From the NCBI GenBank assembly GCA_022766165.1, contig QYLO01000016.1:1-50996 (forward strand): 50,996 nt of DNA. Direction: 5' to 3'. The notes below the pieces were generated by a model that saw only the letters and a program-made list of their open reading frames with translations, was not told where the DNA came from and searched no databases. Made by a program: the position numbers and the translations under genes. Source of the DNA: Candidatus Electrothrix gigas. Lineage in GTDB: Bacteria; Desulfobacterota; Desulfobulbia; Desulfobulbales; Desulfobulbaceae. Below are positions 25,377-34,756 of the stretch, in pieces; the stretch's first letter is position 1, and each line of letters begins with the position of its first letter.

Positions 25377-27104
25377 TCAGGTCACTCGGAAGATTTCTTC
25401 CAGCGTCGTAACACCAGCTAACACCTTTCTCAGACCATCCATGCGCAGGGTGAACATGGGGTTCTCTGGATCAGCTAATGCCTCTCGTTTAATCTGACCC
25501 GCATCAGAGGTGGTCAGGATAATGCTTCTGATATTCTCGGAAAGCACCATGAGTTCGTAAATCCCCAGTCGTCCCTGATAGCCTGTGTGCAGGCACTCGT
25601 CACAGCCTCGTCCAAGATAAAGGTCTCTGTTGTCAAACTCTGGAGGCAGGTCCAACAGTTGCAACGACTCTGGTTCTGGCCTGTAGGCTTCTCGACAGTG
25701 GGGGCAGATTTTGCGAACCAATCGTTGGGCCATAATAGCATTGACCGAGGAGGAGACCAAAAAGGGTTCAACGCCCATATCAATAAGACGGGTCACAGCG
25801 CTGGCTGCATCGTTGGTATGCAGGGTTGAGAAGACAAGATGACCGGTCAGGGCGGCCTGAATCGCCATATCAGCGGTTTCAATATCCCTGATCTCACCAA
25901 CCAGGATGATATCTGGATCTTGCCGAACAATGGTGCGCAGACCGTTGGCAAAGGTCAGGTCAATTTTTGCATTCACCTGGACCTGACTGATCCCGTTGAT
26001 CTGGTACTCAATCGGGTCTTCCACCGTGATAATGTTGACATCAGGCTGATTCAGCACGCTGAGAGCAGAGTAGAGGCTGGTGGTTTTCCCGCTTCCTGTC
26101 GGGCCAGTGACCAGAACAATCCCATGCGGTGCCTTGATCAGCTTCATCAACAGATCCAGATCACGGGAGGACATGCCGAGCTGTTCCAAGGAAAGCAGTA
26201 CATTAGATTTATCCAGTAAACGCATAACAATACGTTCCCCAAAGGCTGTGGGCAGCGAGGACACACGCAGATCAATATTCTTGTCTGCAATGCGAATTTC
26301 AATGCGCCCGTCCTGGGGCAGCCGCTTTTCTGCAATATCCATCTTCGCCATGATTTTGATCCTGGAGATCAACTTTGCCTGAACGTGTTTTTGCGGGGTC
26401 AGCATGTCGTAAAGAATACCGTCAACACGTTTACGTATTTTTACCCGATCCTTGTACGGTTCAACATGAATATCACTGGCACCATCACGGACTGCCTGCG
26501 AGAGAATCAGGTTGACCAGTTTAATAACCGGTGCATCACTGGTGTCATCCAGCAGGTCGGCTGTTTCCTCAATTTCTGAAAGCAGCGCCTCGGGATCATC
26601 CTCATCAATATCTTGCAGTACCTGATCTGCTGCCCCCTGACTGGACCGGTCATAGGCCGAGTTGATTGCGGCAAGGATTTCTTCTGCTGGCGCAAGTATC
26701 GTCTGTATGCCTTCCCAGTCAACAATCCGCTGAAGATCATCCAGTTGCTGAAAATAGGCTGGATCAGCCAAGGCGATAAATGCCTCATCAGGCGTTGCAA
26801 TGGGCATCATCTTGAATCTTTTTAAAAAACCAATAGATACCTTGTCTGTAAAAAAGGGGCTTGGAAACAGAGGAAGCTTTGTTCGGACTTCCAGACCACA
26901 TTGCAGCCCAATGGCCTGCAGAAGTTCTGGCTCAGAGATCTTATTCTGTTGCAGCAGCGCTTCTCCAAGAGCTTGAGCCTGTACTCCGTGTCCCTGGGTT
27001 TTTCCTTGGGTTTGTTCTTTTTCCGCCTGCAGGGCAACCGCTTCCTGGACATCTTCTTGAGTTAAACCAAAGGAGTCAACGAGTATGTGTTCAAGAGGCT
27101 TCAT
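25377..27104 (-). CDS. gspE: Type II secretion ATPase GspE
   Basis: GspE is the cytoplasmic hexameric ATPase that powers pseudopilus assembly. The 575-aa chain has an N-terminal GspE/PulE regulatory domain. Walker A GPTGSGKT is at 334-341, the Asp box near IITVEDPIEYQ, Walker B ILVGEIRD at about 400-407, and His boxes at LVFSTLHTND. The zinc-binding CPHC (467-470) and CDEC (501-504) are both present, as in true T2SS/T4P ATPases. A Gln/Gly-rich linker (about 31-45) is unusual. It is the last gene of the long gsp operon, 25 bases after gspD. Confidence 0.95.
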   Translation of the reverse strand: MKPLEHILVDSFGLTQEDVQEAVALQAEKEQTQGKTQGHGVQAQALGEALLQQNKISEPELLQAIGLQCGLEVRTKLPLFPSPFFTDKVSIGFLKRFKMMPIATPDEAFIALADPAYFQQLDDLQRIVDWEGIQTILAPAEEILAAINSAYDRSSQGAADQVLQDIDEDDPEALLSEIEETADLLDDTSDAPVIKLVNLILSQAVRDGASDIHVEPYKDRVKIRKRVDGILYDMLTPQKHVQAKLISRIKIMAKMDIAEKRLPQDGRIEIRIADKNIDLRVSSLPTAFGERIVMRLLDKSNVLLSLEQLGMSSRDLDLLMKLIKAPHGIVLVTGPTGSGKTTSLYSALSVLNQPDVNIITVEDPIEYQINGISQVQVNAKIDLTFANGLRTIVRQDPDIILVGEIRDIETADMAIQAALTGHLVFSTLHTNDAASAVTRLIDMGVEPFLVSSSVNAIMAQRLVRKICPHCREAYRPEPESLQLLDLPPEFDNRDLYLGRGCDECLHTGYQGRLGIYELMVLSENIRSIILTTSDAGQIKREALADPENPMFTLRMDGLRKVLAGVTTLEEIFRVT

Positions 27105-27129
27105 AGTTTTTCTGCTTTCCAGGGAGTTC

Positions 27130-29406
27130 TTATCTTGGTGCGTTTTTCAAGATCTTTCTGAGATTTTCACGTGCTATATTCAGCAAGGCCCGATCCTCAG
27201 CCCTCTGTTGCGACGTTTCCTGACGATTATCCTTATGACTATCAGCAAGATTAAGGACGTGTTTGTACATTTTCTTTGCCCTGTTGAAATCCTTTTCATG
27301 CTCATAGATAATACCCATATTGATTAAAGCATAAGGGTTTTCCGGGACAATTTTCAGGGCTTGAAGAAAGTATCCCTTTGCCTTGACATAGTCGTTTTGT
27401 TGCAATTTGGCAAATCCCAGATCAATAAAGGCCAGCGCATTCTCTTGCGTGGGAACACGTCGAAGGGCCTTTTCAGGTATTTCTCCAGAACCTTTTTGGA
27501 CTTCCTCCATAATATCAGCTTTCTGCTGATAAATATCAGTCAGCTGAGGAGAACTTTCCACAATACGCGGCATGATAAAGATAAACATATTTGTCTTGTT
27601 ATCACGATCCTCATAGGTTTTAAAGAGCCAGCCCAGCAGAGGAATATCACCCAACAGAGGAACCTTATACTCCCCAGAGGTGATATCCTGACCAATCATC
27701 CCGCCGATCACCACAATTTCCTCGTTATGCACCACAACTGTAGTATCAGCAGATCGTTTATAGGTGGTTGGTGTCACCACACCTGCCTCACTCTTGAGTC
27801 GGGTCACCTCAACACCGATTTCAAGCCGGAGCAGGTTGGCCTGATTGATTTGGGGCGTGATTTTCAGCGTTGTGCCAACGTCCTTATACTCGTAATTGGT
27901 ATAATCCTGCGTACTGCCGGTTTGCGAGGTATTTTTGCTGGTAATATAGGGAACATTTTGGCCAACGGTAATGGTGGCCTCTTTGTTATCTGTGGTTAAG
28001 ACCTGTGGAGTTGCAATAATATTAATGTCTGAGTCGGTCTTAAAGGCGTTGAGTACTGCACCGAGATTTGGAAAGTAAACTCCGCCTATTTCCACCCCTT
28101 TTTTAATAAGACCAAGGGTTGCACCGTTAGCCATGCCAGCAACCCCTGAGTTAATCCCGGTGAGCAAACCAAAACTGTTATCTGTAAAGCCACTCCCAAT
28201 GGTCCCTGTTTTATCATGAAAACTCCCGGACCCGCCCCATTCAACACCCAGTTGAAAGTCCTTGTCAATGGAGACCTCCATAATCAACGCTTCGAGATAG
28301 ACCATACGACGCGGAATATCAAGTTGTTGAATGATCTCTTCAAGAACAAGGTACTCTTCTTGCGGTGCCGTGACAATCAGGGAATTTGTTTCAGGATCTG
28401 CGGTGATTTGCAGATCTGTGGACAGGGGAGATGCCTTTGCCGCTTCAGCCTTGGTATTTTTCGATCGTGTGTTGGTCTTTTGGGTGGGCAGACTGGTCAG
28501 TACCTTGACCAACTCTTCAGCATTGGCGTGCTGGAGATAGTACACATGGATCTTGCCCCCGCCTTTTGGTGCCTCAGTGTCAAGTTGCCTCAAGAGTTTG
28601 CGGAGTTTTTTTATCTCTGCTTTTGGCGCAAAGACAATGAGCGAGTTGGTGCGTTCATAGGGGATAATTTTAATATTTTTTCCACTGGTGCGTCCACGTT
28701 TTCGTGCAGATTGCACAAAGAGCTGGCTAATGGATTTGCCCACATCACTGACAGAGGCATATTGCAGAGGAATAATAACCAACTCTTCCCCTATGGAGGG
28801 TACATCAATTTCCTTAATAATCTCCAAAAGGCGTTTGATGTTGGACTGCATATCCGTCAAAATGATCATCCCGGATTGGGAGTGAGCAATCACATTACTG
28901 GTTTTTGACAGCAGGGGTTGAATGATTTTTTTCAGTTCAGCCGGATCTGAGTGCTTCATTGAGATAATGCGCGTGACCACCTTATCTGTGTCAACCGGTT
29001 TATCTCCGGCTCTGGTCGTGGGGATACTTTTAGAACGCGCCTGGACAGACGGAACAATCTTGATAACAGGCCCACTGGGTACTGTGGTGAATCCATGCAC
29101 CTCCAGCACAGATTGAAAAACCCGGTAGGCGTCTTTTATCGTCATTTTCGTGGGAGAGATGACTGTAACCTTGCCCTTAACCGTGCGATCAATAATAAAA
29201 TTCTTTTCGGTTAATTCGCTGATATATTTAATAAATAGATTGATATCAACGTCATTAAAATCAATAGTTACATATTGCTCGTTATCCCCATTAGCTGCCT
29301 GAGCAGGACAGGTCAGGAAGCTGAGAGATAAACTGATAAACAGGAAAAATGGTAAGGCTTTGGAAAGGCTACGTACTCTACGTAATAACGATAAAAAATT
29401 TTTCAT
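27130..29406 (-). CDS. gspD: Type II secretion secretin GspD with C-terminal TPR
   Basis: GspD forms the outer-membrane channel of the type II secretion system. The 758-aa precursor has a signal peptide to about residue 37. The N0-N3 domains follow: N0 with YVTIDFNDVDINLFIKYIS, then repeated N1-N3 units containing IIPLQYASVSDVGKSI and VYYLQHANAEELVKVL. The secretin core is marked by VPLLGDIPLLGWLFK. After it, from about residue 650, an extra segment carries two TPR motifs (ALAFIDLGFAKLQQNDYVKA and PYALINMGIIYEHEKDFNRA). Standard GspD lacks this; it may replace or bind a pilotin or an assembly factor. Confidence 0.93.
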   Translation of the reverse strand: MKNFLSLLRRVRSLSKALPFFLFISLSLSFLTCPAQAANGDNEQYVTIDFNDVDINLFIKYISELTEKNFIIDRTVKGKVTVISPTKMTIKDAYRVFQSVLEVHGFTTVPSGPVIKIVPSVQARSKSIPTTRAGDKPVDTDKVVTRIISMKHSDPAELKKIIQPLLSKTSNVIAHSQSGMIILTDMQSNIKRLLEIIKEIDVPSIGEELVIIPLQYASVSDVGKSISQLFVQSARKRGRTSGKNIKIIPYERTNSLIVFAPKAEIKKLRKLLRQLDTEAPKGGGKIHVYYLQHANAEELVKVLTSLPTQKTNTRSKNTKAEAAKASPLSTDLQITADPETNSLIVTAPQEEYLVLEEIIQQLDIPRRMVYLEALIMEVSIDKDFQLGVEWGGSGSFHDKTGTIGSGFTDNSFGLLTGINSGVAGMANGATLGLIKKGVEIGGVYFPNLGAVLNAFKTDSDINIIATPQVLTTDNKEATITVGQNVPYITSKNTSQTGSTQDYTNYEYKDVGTTLKITPQINQANLLRLEIGVEVTRLKSEAGVVTPTTYKRSADTTVVVHNEEIVVIGGMIGQDITSGEYKVPLLGDIPLLGWLFKTYEDRDNKTNMFIFIMPRIVESSPQLTDIYQQKADIMEEVQKGSGEIPEKALRRVPTQENALAFIDLGFAKLQQNDYVKAKGYFLQALKIVPENPYALINMGIIYEHEKDFNRAKKMYKHVLNLADSHKDNRQETSQQRAEDRALLNIARENLRKILKNAPR

Positions 29407-29479
29407 AATATGTTACGATTTACGATTCAAAGAGGATTGGCTGGATTTACCAAAAAATAAGTTGCCTGTTTTCAATACA

Positions 29480-29520
29480 CACAGGAACACAGGGGCTTTG
29501 TCCCTACGATGTCAGGCATG
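29480..29520. repeat. Decayed half copy of the GTAGGGGC hairpin repeat
   Basis: CACAGGGGCTTTGTCCCTAC, followed by GATGTCAGGCATGA, matches the right end and right flank of copy 2 (CACAGGGGTTCGCCCCTAC, then GATCTCGGCATGA). The left half is missing. It lies in the gspD to GH84-gene gap and reaches the last codons of the latter. Confidence 0.5.
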
Positions 29521-30571
29521 ACGGATCAAAGGTATACTCTTCGTTCAACCAAGCAACGATCTCCTGAGCATAGGGACTGTCAAAAGAGCTGTATTTTTGT
29601 ACCAAGGCTTTCTTTTTTACAGGATCAATACGATCCAATCCCTGGGTATGCAGGAGTTCCATATCATCTATTATGTGCTGCGCCAATTTTTTTTCGCATA
29701 ATTGCGTTATTGCCTCTTGAGTTGCCTGTTGCGGATTGTAGCGATGACCTTGAGCATAACAGCGAGGCAGTGACAGTAATGGAATGCGAGAAAGCCAGGG
29801 CTGATTCATAGGATTTACAGCATGTCCGGCAGTCATGTCAGATAAAGAACCTGGGCGATGTTCAAAGGCTTTTAGATGAAGAAACTTTGAGGTTATCTGC
29901 CCGTCATTCACAGGGTAATTATCCCAAAGAAAAGGTTTTCTTCCCAGAAGCTGCGTAACCTCTTGTAGATGAGATGCAGGATATTCCTGCGAACAAACCT
30001 GTGGGCCTGTCCACAACATATCAACAGCCGCAGGGATTCCTTGGGCTATATCTTGAAAATAATTTGTTGGTCTGCTACCAAACACGGTTTCCAATACCGG
30101 ATCAAAGGAATAATAGGTAGGACACATTATCACCCTGTCAGCCCCTGTCTGTTCAAGGATGTCGTGGATGATTGCCGTCTGTGTTTGAGCGAGATCAGGG
30201 AGGTCGCCACGCATATCATCGAACAGTACACAGAGTGTGTTAATCCTTAAACGATTAAAAACCGCTATTTTCTTGTGCAGGTGGTTGCGGGCAGAGCGAT
30301 CATAGTTTGTATATATTTCAAAGGGGCTGAGTCCGATGCCAAAGTCTAAACCCAGGCTTTGATAATGCGTGACCAGGGTTTGCAGTTGGGCAAAGGCTGC
30401 TGCTGGCCAGTCTTCCTGCCACCTCTTGCGTAAAAAGGGATCATTTTTAGGGGCATAGATATAAAAGTGATACCCATTTTTTTGTAAAAAATCAGCGTAA
30501 TCATAGCGCACTGCAAAGGACCAAGATCGTCCAAAGAATCCTTCAATTAATCCTAGATAGGGAGTGTTCAT
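29504..30571 (-). CDS. GH84 beta-N-acetylglucosaminidase-like protein
   Basis: The 355-aa product matches the catalytic (beta/alpha)8 domain of glycoside hydrolase family 84 (bacterial and eukaryotic O-GlcNAcases). LIEGFFGRSW (8-17) and IYAPKNDPF (38-46) are present. The catalytic pair is Asp118-Asp119 (VLFDDMRGD), and substrate-holding residues lie in WTGPQ and WDNYPVND (216-223). GH84 enzymes remove N-acetylglucosamine by substrate-assisted catalysis. No signal peptide is visible and the N-terminal GH20b-like domain is absent. It sits inside the gsp operon, seven bases after gspC and before gspD, so it may act on glycosylated secretion components or be a cargo-related enzyme. Confidence 0.85.
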   Translation of the reverse strand: MNTPYLGLIEGFFGRSWSFAVRYDYADFLQKNGYHFYIYAPKNDPFLRKRWQEDWPAAAFAQLQTLVTHYQSLGLDFGIGLSPFEIYTNYDRSARNHLHKKIAVFNRLRINTLCVLFDDMRGDLPDLAQTQTAIIHDILEQTGADRVIMCPTYYSFDPVLETVFGSRPTNYFQDIAQGIPAAVDMLWTGPQVCSQEYPASHLQEVTQLLGRKPFLWDNYPVNDGQITSKFLHLKAFEHRPGSLSDMTAGHAVNPMNQPWLSRIPLLSLPRCYAQGHRYNPQQATQEAITQLCEKKLAQHIIDDMELLHTQGLDRIDPVKKKALVQKYSSFDSPYAQEIVAWLNEEYTFDPSCLTS

Positions 30572-30578
30572 GAAGCGT

Positions 30579-31568
30579 TCATTCCTCTTCTTCGAGATCC
30601 ACTTTCGGGATACTACGGATCGGATTCCTTCGAAAATTTATTCTGCGATGAGGACGTATAGCTGGGGGCCTTCGCCGATTCAGGTACTTCTTTGCTGTGG
30701 CCTTTTCTGTCGTCAGTTCATCCTCTTCATTTTCTTCATCCTGTTCAAGATCTTCTATCAGATCTTCTATATCCTCCTCCGTATCCTCTAGGCCCTCCAA
30801 TTCATCGGGAATCTCTGGTTCTGGAGGGGATATTCTATTACGTCGGTTACTTGGGGTGTTCCGAACACTACGCTGCATACTGTGACGATTGAACTCAGGC
30901 GGTCCTGGCCCACCACCTTTTCGTTTTTTCATGGTCAAAATTTCCTTCCTCCCAGACACATCCAGGACAACCTGACCACGTTTAATAGATTCAATAATGG
31001 CAATGGCACCTTCCACTTTCACCGCATCACCGACACGATAGAGCTTTTGCTCGTTTTTCTTTCCTCCCATAATAATTGCTCGGGACGTTTGTCCATCACC
31101 CTGCACAGTTCCCAACAGGGTTACATTTAATTGCGTAGGTGCTGGTGCTGCCTTTGGCACGTCTTTTTGCACAGAAGGCGGTGGGAGCTTTTCTTTGGGA
31201 ACTTTTGGTTTTTCCTTCTCAACAAGCTGAAAAATATTACGGCGGACAATGATCTGAAAATTTGGTTTTTTGGTATGCAGTGACTGAGGTACTGGCTCAG
31301 TACCTGGCTTAGAGCCTAGCTTAGGGCCTGGCTCAGATAATCGTTGCGTAGCTTCAGGCACTGGCACTGCAGAAGAGGAGGTATTGGTATTTGAGGCTGT
31401 AGAAGCTGTAGAATCTGTAGATGCTGTAGAAGAACCTGCGGGGCTTGACAGCCCTGTTATACAACAGCTTTTATTGAGCAGTTCTTTTTCCAATCTGGCA
31501 TATCCCAAGGACACAGCCAAGTAGACTGCTAAAAAAATACCTGCCAACCTTGCTACGACTCGAACCAT
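30579..31568 (-). CDS. gspC: Type II secretion protein GspC with acidic tail
   Basis: GspC links the inner-membrane platform to the secretin. The 329-aa chain has an N-terminal membrane helix (about 5-24) and a Ser/Thr-rich low-complexity linker. The homology region follows, with VRRNIFQLVEKEK and LNVTLLGTVQGDGQTSRAII. In place of a PDZ or coiled-coil domain there is a basic patch and a long acidic stretch (DELEGLEDTEEDIEDLIED and onward), then an Arg-rich segment ending in EEEE. That tail makes it unusual. It follows gspN by two bases. The HR domain supports the call; overall similarity looks weak. Confidence 0.75.
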   Translation of the reverse strand: MVRVVARLAGIFLAVYLAVSLGYARLEKELLNKSCCITGLSSPAGSSTASTDSTASTASNTNTSSSAVPVPEATQRLSEPGPKLGSKPGTEPVPQSLHTKKPNFQIIVRRNIFQLVEKEKPKVPKEKLPPPSVQKDVPKAAPAPTQLNVTLLGTVQGDGQTSRAIIMGGKKNEQKLYRVGDAVKVEGAIAIIESIKRGQVVLDVSGRKEILTMKKRKGGGPGPPEFNRHSMQRSVRNTPSNRRNRISPPEPEIPDELEGLEDTEEDIEDLIEDLEQDEENEEDELTTEKATAKKYLNRRRPPAIRPHRRINFRRNPIRSIPKVDLEEEE

Positions 31569-31570
31569 TG

Positions 31571-32587
31571 TTAACGGCTCCTTTTGCTTTGAGGCAGTTG
31601 CCGTAGCTTTCTTCTTTGTAAACCCATCTGTCGGTTAAATGCAGGAGGAAGACTGGAAAAGACAATCCCTGGCTGTTGTAACATACCGTTGACTGTAAAG
31701 GGAAGAACACCTTTACCTTGACCTTTACCTTGAGCCATTTCTCTTTTCAGCAAATGAACAAGGGGCGGACTGTCAACAGAGGCTACAAACGCCGGTTTGG
31801 GCTGAAATGAGCCTGTTATCTGCACACGAGAGAGACGGCAGGGAACTGCTGTATAGAGATCCCCTTGAAAATCCGCAGTAAATGTAGGCGATGTCATCTT
31901 GCCCTTGCTCAAGGTCATCTTTCCTGCATTGAGAGTAAGTTGGGTTGCAAGACGATCAAAAACCAGCTCGTTCATGCCAAGAACTGGATATTGCAGACCA
32001 ACTGTTCCTTTGGTCACTTGAAAAGTTCCCTGCAAGGCATGGTGCTTTTCCGTCATCTTGCGACTGCCGGAAAAAGTTCCTGACAAGATACCCTGTACAC
32101 CCCTCTGGTAATCCTGCTGAATAAAGGGCAAATTCTCTTTGCCTATGCTCATATCCTGCACTGTCCCATCATACGCAAGTATGCTTCGATCTTGGGTAAG
32201 ACCTAACTGGCCTGCTACTGTTCCACTGAGCAGGTTGAGTTTGTATTGTGCTGTAATATTTCCTGTATCTTTCCATACTCCGAGAGCAGGGCGCAGAGTC
32301 ATTGTTTGGATGGTAAAAAGTTTTCTCTTTTCTTTCTTTGCAGAGTTTTCGGATTTTTTATTTTTTTTAAATTTTTCAAAAATCTGGACAGTATGGAGAT
32401 GGATATCCAAAGGTGGAACCAAGGTTACCTCTTGCACAACCCAGTGCAGACTGGGAGTCATCGTATTGAGATCTTTTTCTATCCTGAATGTCAGTGCGTC
32501 AACGGGAAACTTATACCAGAGCAGGAAAACAAGCACGACCAAGGTATAGAGCAGGTATCCTGAGAATTTTAGCAACTTTATAAGCAT
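31571..32587 (-). CDS. gspN: Type II secretion protein GspN
   Basis: The 338-aa product has one N-terminal membrane helix (about 9-26) and a large periplasmic beta-rich domain. It has the GspN features: an opening LWYKFPVDALTFRIEKDL, then LTLRPALGVWKDTGNI, with repeated short strands towards the end. GspN is an accessory inner-membrane subunit found in a subset of type II systems, especially deltaproteobacterial ones. A lysine-rich insertion (FKKNKKSENSAKKEKRK) is present around residue 73. The gene is packed between gspM (3 bases) and gspC (2 bases). Confidence 0.8.
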   Translation of the reverse strand: MLIKLLKFSGYLLYTLVVLVFLLWYKFPVDALTFRIEKDLNTMTPSLHWVVQEVTLVPPLDIHLHTVQIFEKFKKNKKSENSAKKEKRKLFTIQTMTLRPALGVWKDTGNITAQYKLNLLSGTVAGQLGLTQDRSILAYDGTVQDMSIGKENLPFIQQDYQRGVQGILSGTFSGSRKMTEKHHALQGTFQVTKGTVGLQYPVLGMNELVFDRLATQLTLNAGKMTLSKGKMTSPTFTADFQGDLYTAVPCRLSRVQITGSFQPKPAFVASVDSPPLVHLLKREMAQGKGQGKGVLPFTVNGMLQQPGIVFSSLPPAFNRQMGLQRRKLRQLPQSKRSR

Positions 32588-32590
32588 AAC

Positions 32591-33127
32591 TCAGGAACCG
32601 ATTATTTCAGGTTGAACCAAGGTGATAACATGCATAAGAACATCCAATGTACCACGCTTTTTTTTGTTTATCTGAATGGAGATACGTTTTAAGGCCACAA
32701 CATCTTGCCTTGATTCGACTCGCTCAAGCAAGGCAACCAACTGCTTGAGCTGAATCGCCTTGAGCTTCATTTTAACCTCCATCTGCTGAACAGCACCATC
32801 ACCCGTGGGATCAGAGGGGTTCATGGAGGAGATATTCTGCATCACCTGCGCTTCAGCACATTTTTCTTCAAGAAAGGCAAAGAGGCTGAAGTCTGCTGGC
32901 CGATCTGAGACCATTTTCTCAAGACTATTACTTTTAGAACTCAAATTTTTTATTTCTTTTTGCATCGTATACATTTGAGTCAGCCCATTTTTTTTGCTCT
33001 TTATCCTCTGCTCTAACTTTTTTTGTTCAGCAAGAAGAGGAAAAATGGCAAATTGCACAGCAGCGAAAACAACAAGCGCAAGCACCAGAATAATTAACGC
33101 TCTGTGATCTTTCTGACGTAAGGCCAT
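32591..33127 (-). CDS. gspM: Type II secretion protein GspM
   Basis: The 178-aa bitopic protein has a membrane helix at about 11-30 (ALIILVLALVVFAAVQFAIF), then a coiled coil (LEQRIKSKKNGLTQ) and a ferredoxin-like periplasmic domain (MQQ.EVKMKLKAIQLKQL). GspM partners GspL in the inner-membrane platform. The start overlaps the last base of gspL, which implies translational coupling. The call rests on size, layout and position. Confidence 0.8.
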   Translation of the reverse strand: MALRQKDHRALIILVLALVVFAAVQFAIFPLLAEQKKLEQRIKSKKNGLTQMYTMQKEIKNLSSKSNSLEKMVSDRPADFSLFAFLEEKCAEAQVMQNISSMNPSDPTGDGAVQQMEVKMKLKAIQLKQLVALLERVESRQDVVALKRISIQINKKKRGTLDVLMHVITLVQPEIIGS

Positions 33128-34671
33128 TAGGAACTTTCTCTCTCAATCTTGGTTAGCTGGAGCCTCATTTCAAAACGAACGCCTTTGCCCTCTTTACTAT
33201 TTGCTGCGGAAAGAATATTTACATCTGAGTAACGGTCTGACTGTGCTAGCATCCCTTTGATAGTGTCAACATTTTTAAAGGCATCTGTTGTTCCAGTAAG
33301 CCGTACTGCATCCTGTTCAATAAGTAATCTGGTTATATGGAGGTCAAGCGTGTCTGGAATGCGGGAAGAGATATCATAGAGAACAAATAGCACCCGTTTT
33401 TCTTCGCTGAAAATGGGCATAGACACAGAGACCGTACCCATGCCCTGTAATTTGGAACGCATATGCAGCAGCGGATCTCCACTTGGCCTTATCCCTGGAA
33501 AACTTGTTTGAAAGACCTGATTCATTTGATTCGAGAGCTGACTGTGTTGTTTTTTGAGCTGTTGCACATGGACAAAAAGAGAACCCAAGACGATCAAAAA
33601 GATACCACCTGTAATGACTGCTAATCCGATCAGTTGTTTTTTAGAGCCTAAGAGATGATGCTGCAGGGCAAATTCATTTTTGCGGAAATTAAAGGCTGTG
33701 TGTTTCTTGCCAGCCTGGGCAGCTTGTAGGGCAAGGGCAAGGGGACGATCAAAGAGTTCAGGTTGCCATTGGCTGGCAACTTTTGTTGAGAGGGTTCCTG
33801 TATCTGCATCCATCAGATCCAGTCTTTTCACAGGAAGCGCAAATGCAGAGGCTATCTTTTCCTGAAATCCTTGCCCAAGCAGCATAGAACCGGTGAGCAG
33901 GAGCGAGTCTGGTTGCAGATTTTTTGAAAATTGATAACGAAAAATATCAATATATTGCTGAACACTCTGGCATATTTTCTCAACCGCCTGTTCAGCCCTG
34001 TCTGCATCAGCAGTATGAATTGTTTTACCATCAAAGGAAAAGAGCGACTCAGTAAAGACCTCAGTAGGGTAGGCGAGTCGTCGTATAAAGGCAACTGCAC
34101 CTTGATGAACAACGGTTATTGTGGCAGAGCTGGTATTGCAGGAAAGGATAAAAAAGTTGGCTGTTTCCTGATGGATTTGCGTCAGCTTTTCTGCCAGCAC
34201 AAAATCAGAGGAACACACTTTGTTTGCCTCAATCCCCTGTGTACGAAAGAGGGCAAGATACTGTGACAGGTTTTCTTTTTCAAGAGCTGCTGCTATCAGT
34301 TGCGTTTCACCCTTTTTTTTATCCACCACAGCAGCATGGGTGGCAATAATCTGCTGATCCGCAGGAAGTACAAGTTGCTCATCAAGTTCAAAAGGTAGGA
34401 TCTGCTCGATTTTTTTACTGTCAGTAAAGGGCAGGGTGATGTTGCGCAGGCTGAGTTCAACAAGAGCCAGACCAATATCACAACGTCCTTTTTCTTTGTC
34501 AGAATATTGCAGTTCTTTGAGCAGGACAGGGAGCTGTTCTGCAAGTTGTCTATCCTCGGTAAGCTGACAAAAGGCACAGGAAACCGTTTTGGTTTCTTTA
34601 CCGTTTCCAGCAACAGCAACCCCGGTCAGCAGATCGCCGTTTATGTCTATACCAAAAGAAAGAGGGGCCAT
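33127..34671 (-). CDS. gspL: Type II secretion protein GspL
   Basis: GspL anchors the ATPase GspE to the membrane. The 514-aa protein has an actin/PilM-like N-terminal cytoplasmic domain (FGIDINGDLLTGVAV; LPFELDEQLVLPAD). One membrane helix follows at about 340-363 (LIGLAVITGGIFLIVLGSLF), then a periplasmic ferredoxin-like domain with a coiled-coil start. The cytoplasmic part is longer and more PilM-like than in enterobacterial GspL. It is followed by gspM with a one-base overlap and preceded by an 85-base gap after gspK, where no signal was identified. Confidence 0.85.
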   Translation of the reverse strand: MAPLSFGIDINGDLLTGVAVAGNGKETKTVSCAFCQLTEDRQLAEQLPVLLKELQYSDKEKGRCDIGLALVELSLRNITLPFTDSKKIEQILPFELDEQLVLPADQQIIATHAAVVDKKKGETQLIAAALEKENLSQYLALFRTQGIEANKVCSSDFVLAEKLTQIHQETANFFILSCNTSSATITVVHQGAVAFIRRLAYPTEVFTESLFSFDGKTIHTADADRAEQAVEKICQSVQQYIDIFRYQFSKNLQPDSLLLTGSMLLGQGFQEKIASAFALPVKRLDLMDADTGTLSTKVASQWQPELFDRPLALALQAAQAGKKHTAFNFRKNEFALQHHLLGSKKQLIGLAVITGGIFLIVLGSLFVHVQQLKKQHSQLSNQMNQVFQTSFPGIRPSGDPLLHMRSKLQGMGTVSVSMPIFSEEKRVLFVLYDISSRIPDTLDLHITRLLIEQDAVRLTGTTDAFKNVDTIKGMLAQSDRYSDVNILSAANSKEGKGVRFEMRLQLTKIERESS

Positions 34672-34756
34672 TACAGACAGGGATATACAGGAAATATCAA
34701 TTGAGATAAGTGAGACAAGTTATATAAAGTATAGGGAGTATAGGGCAAGCTGTTGT

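Noticed and set aside
27361..28908. Long plus-strand frames over gspD
   Set aside because: Antisense shadows of the secretin; sequence composition follows gspD.
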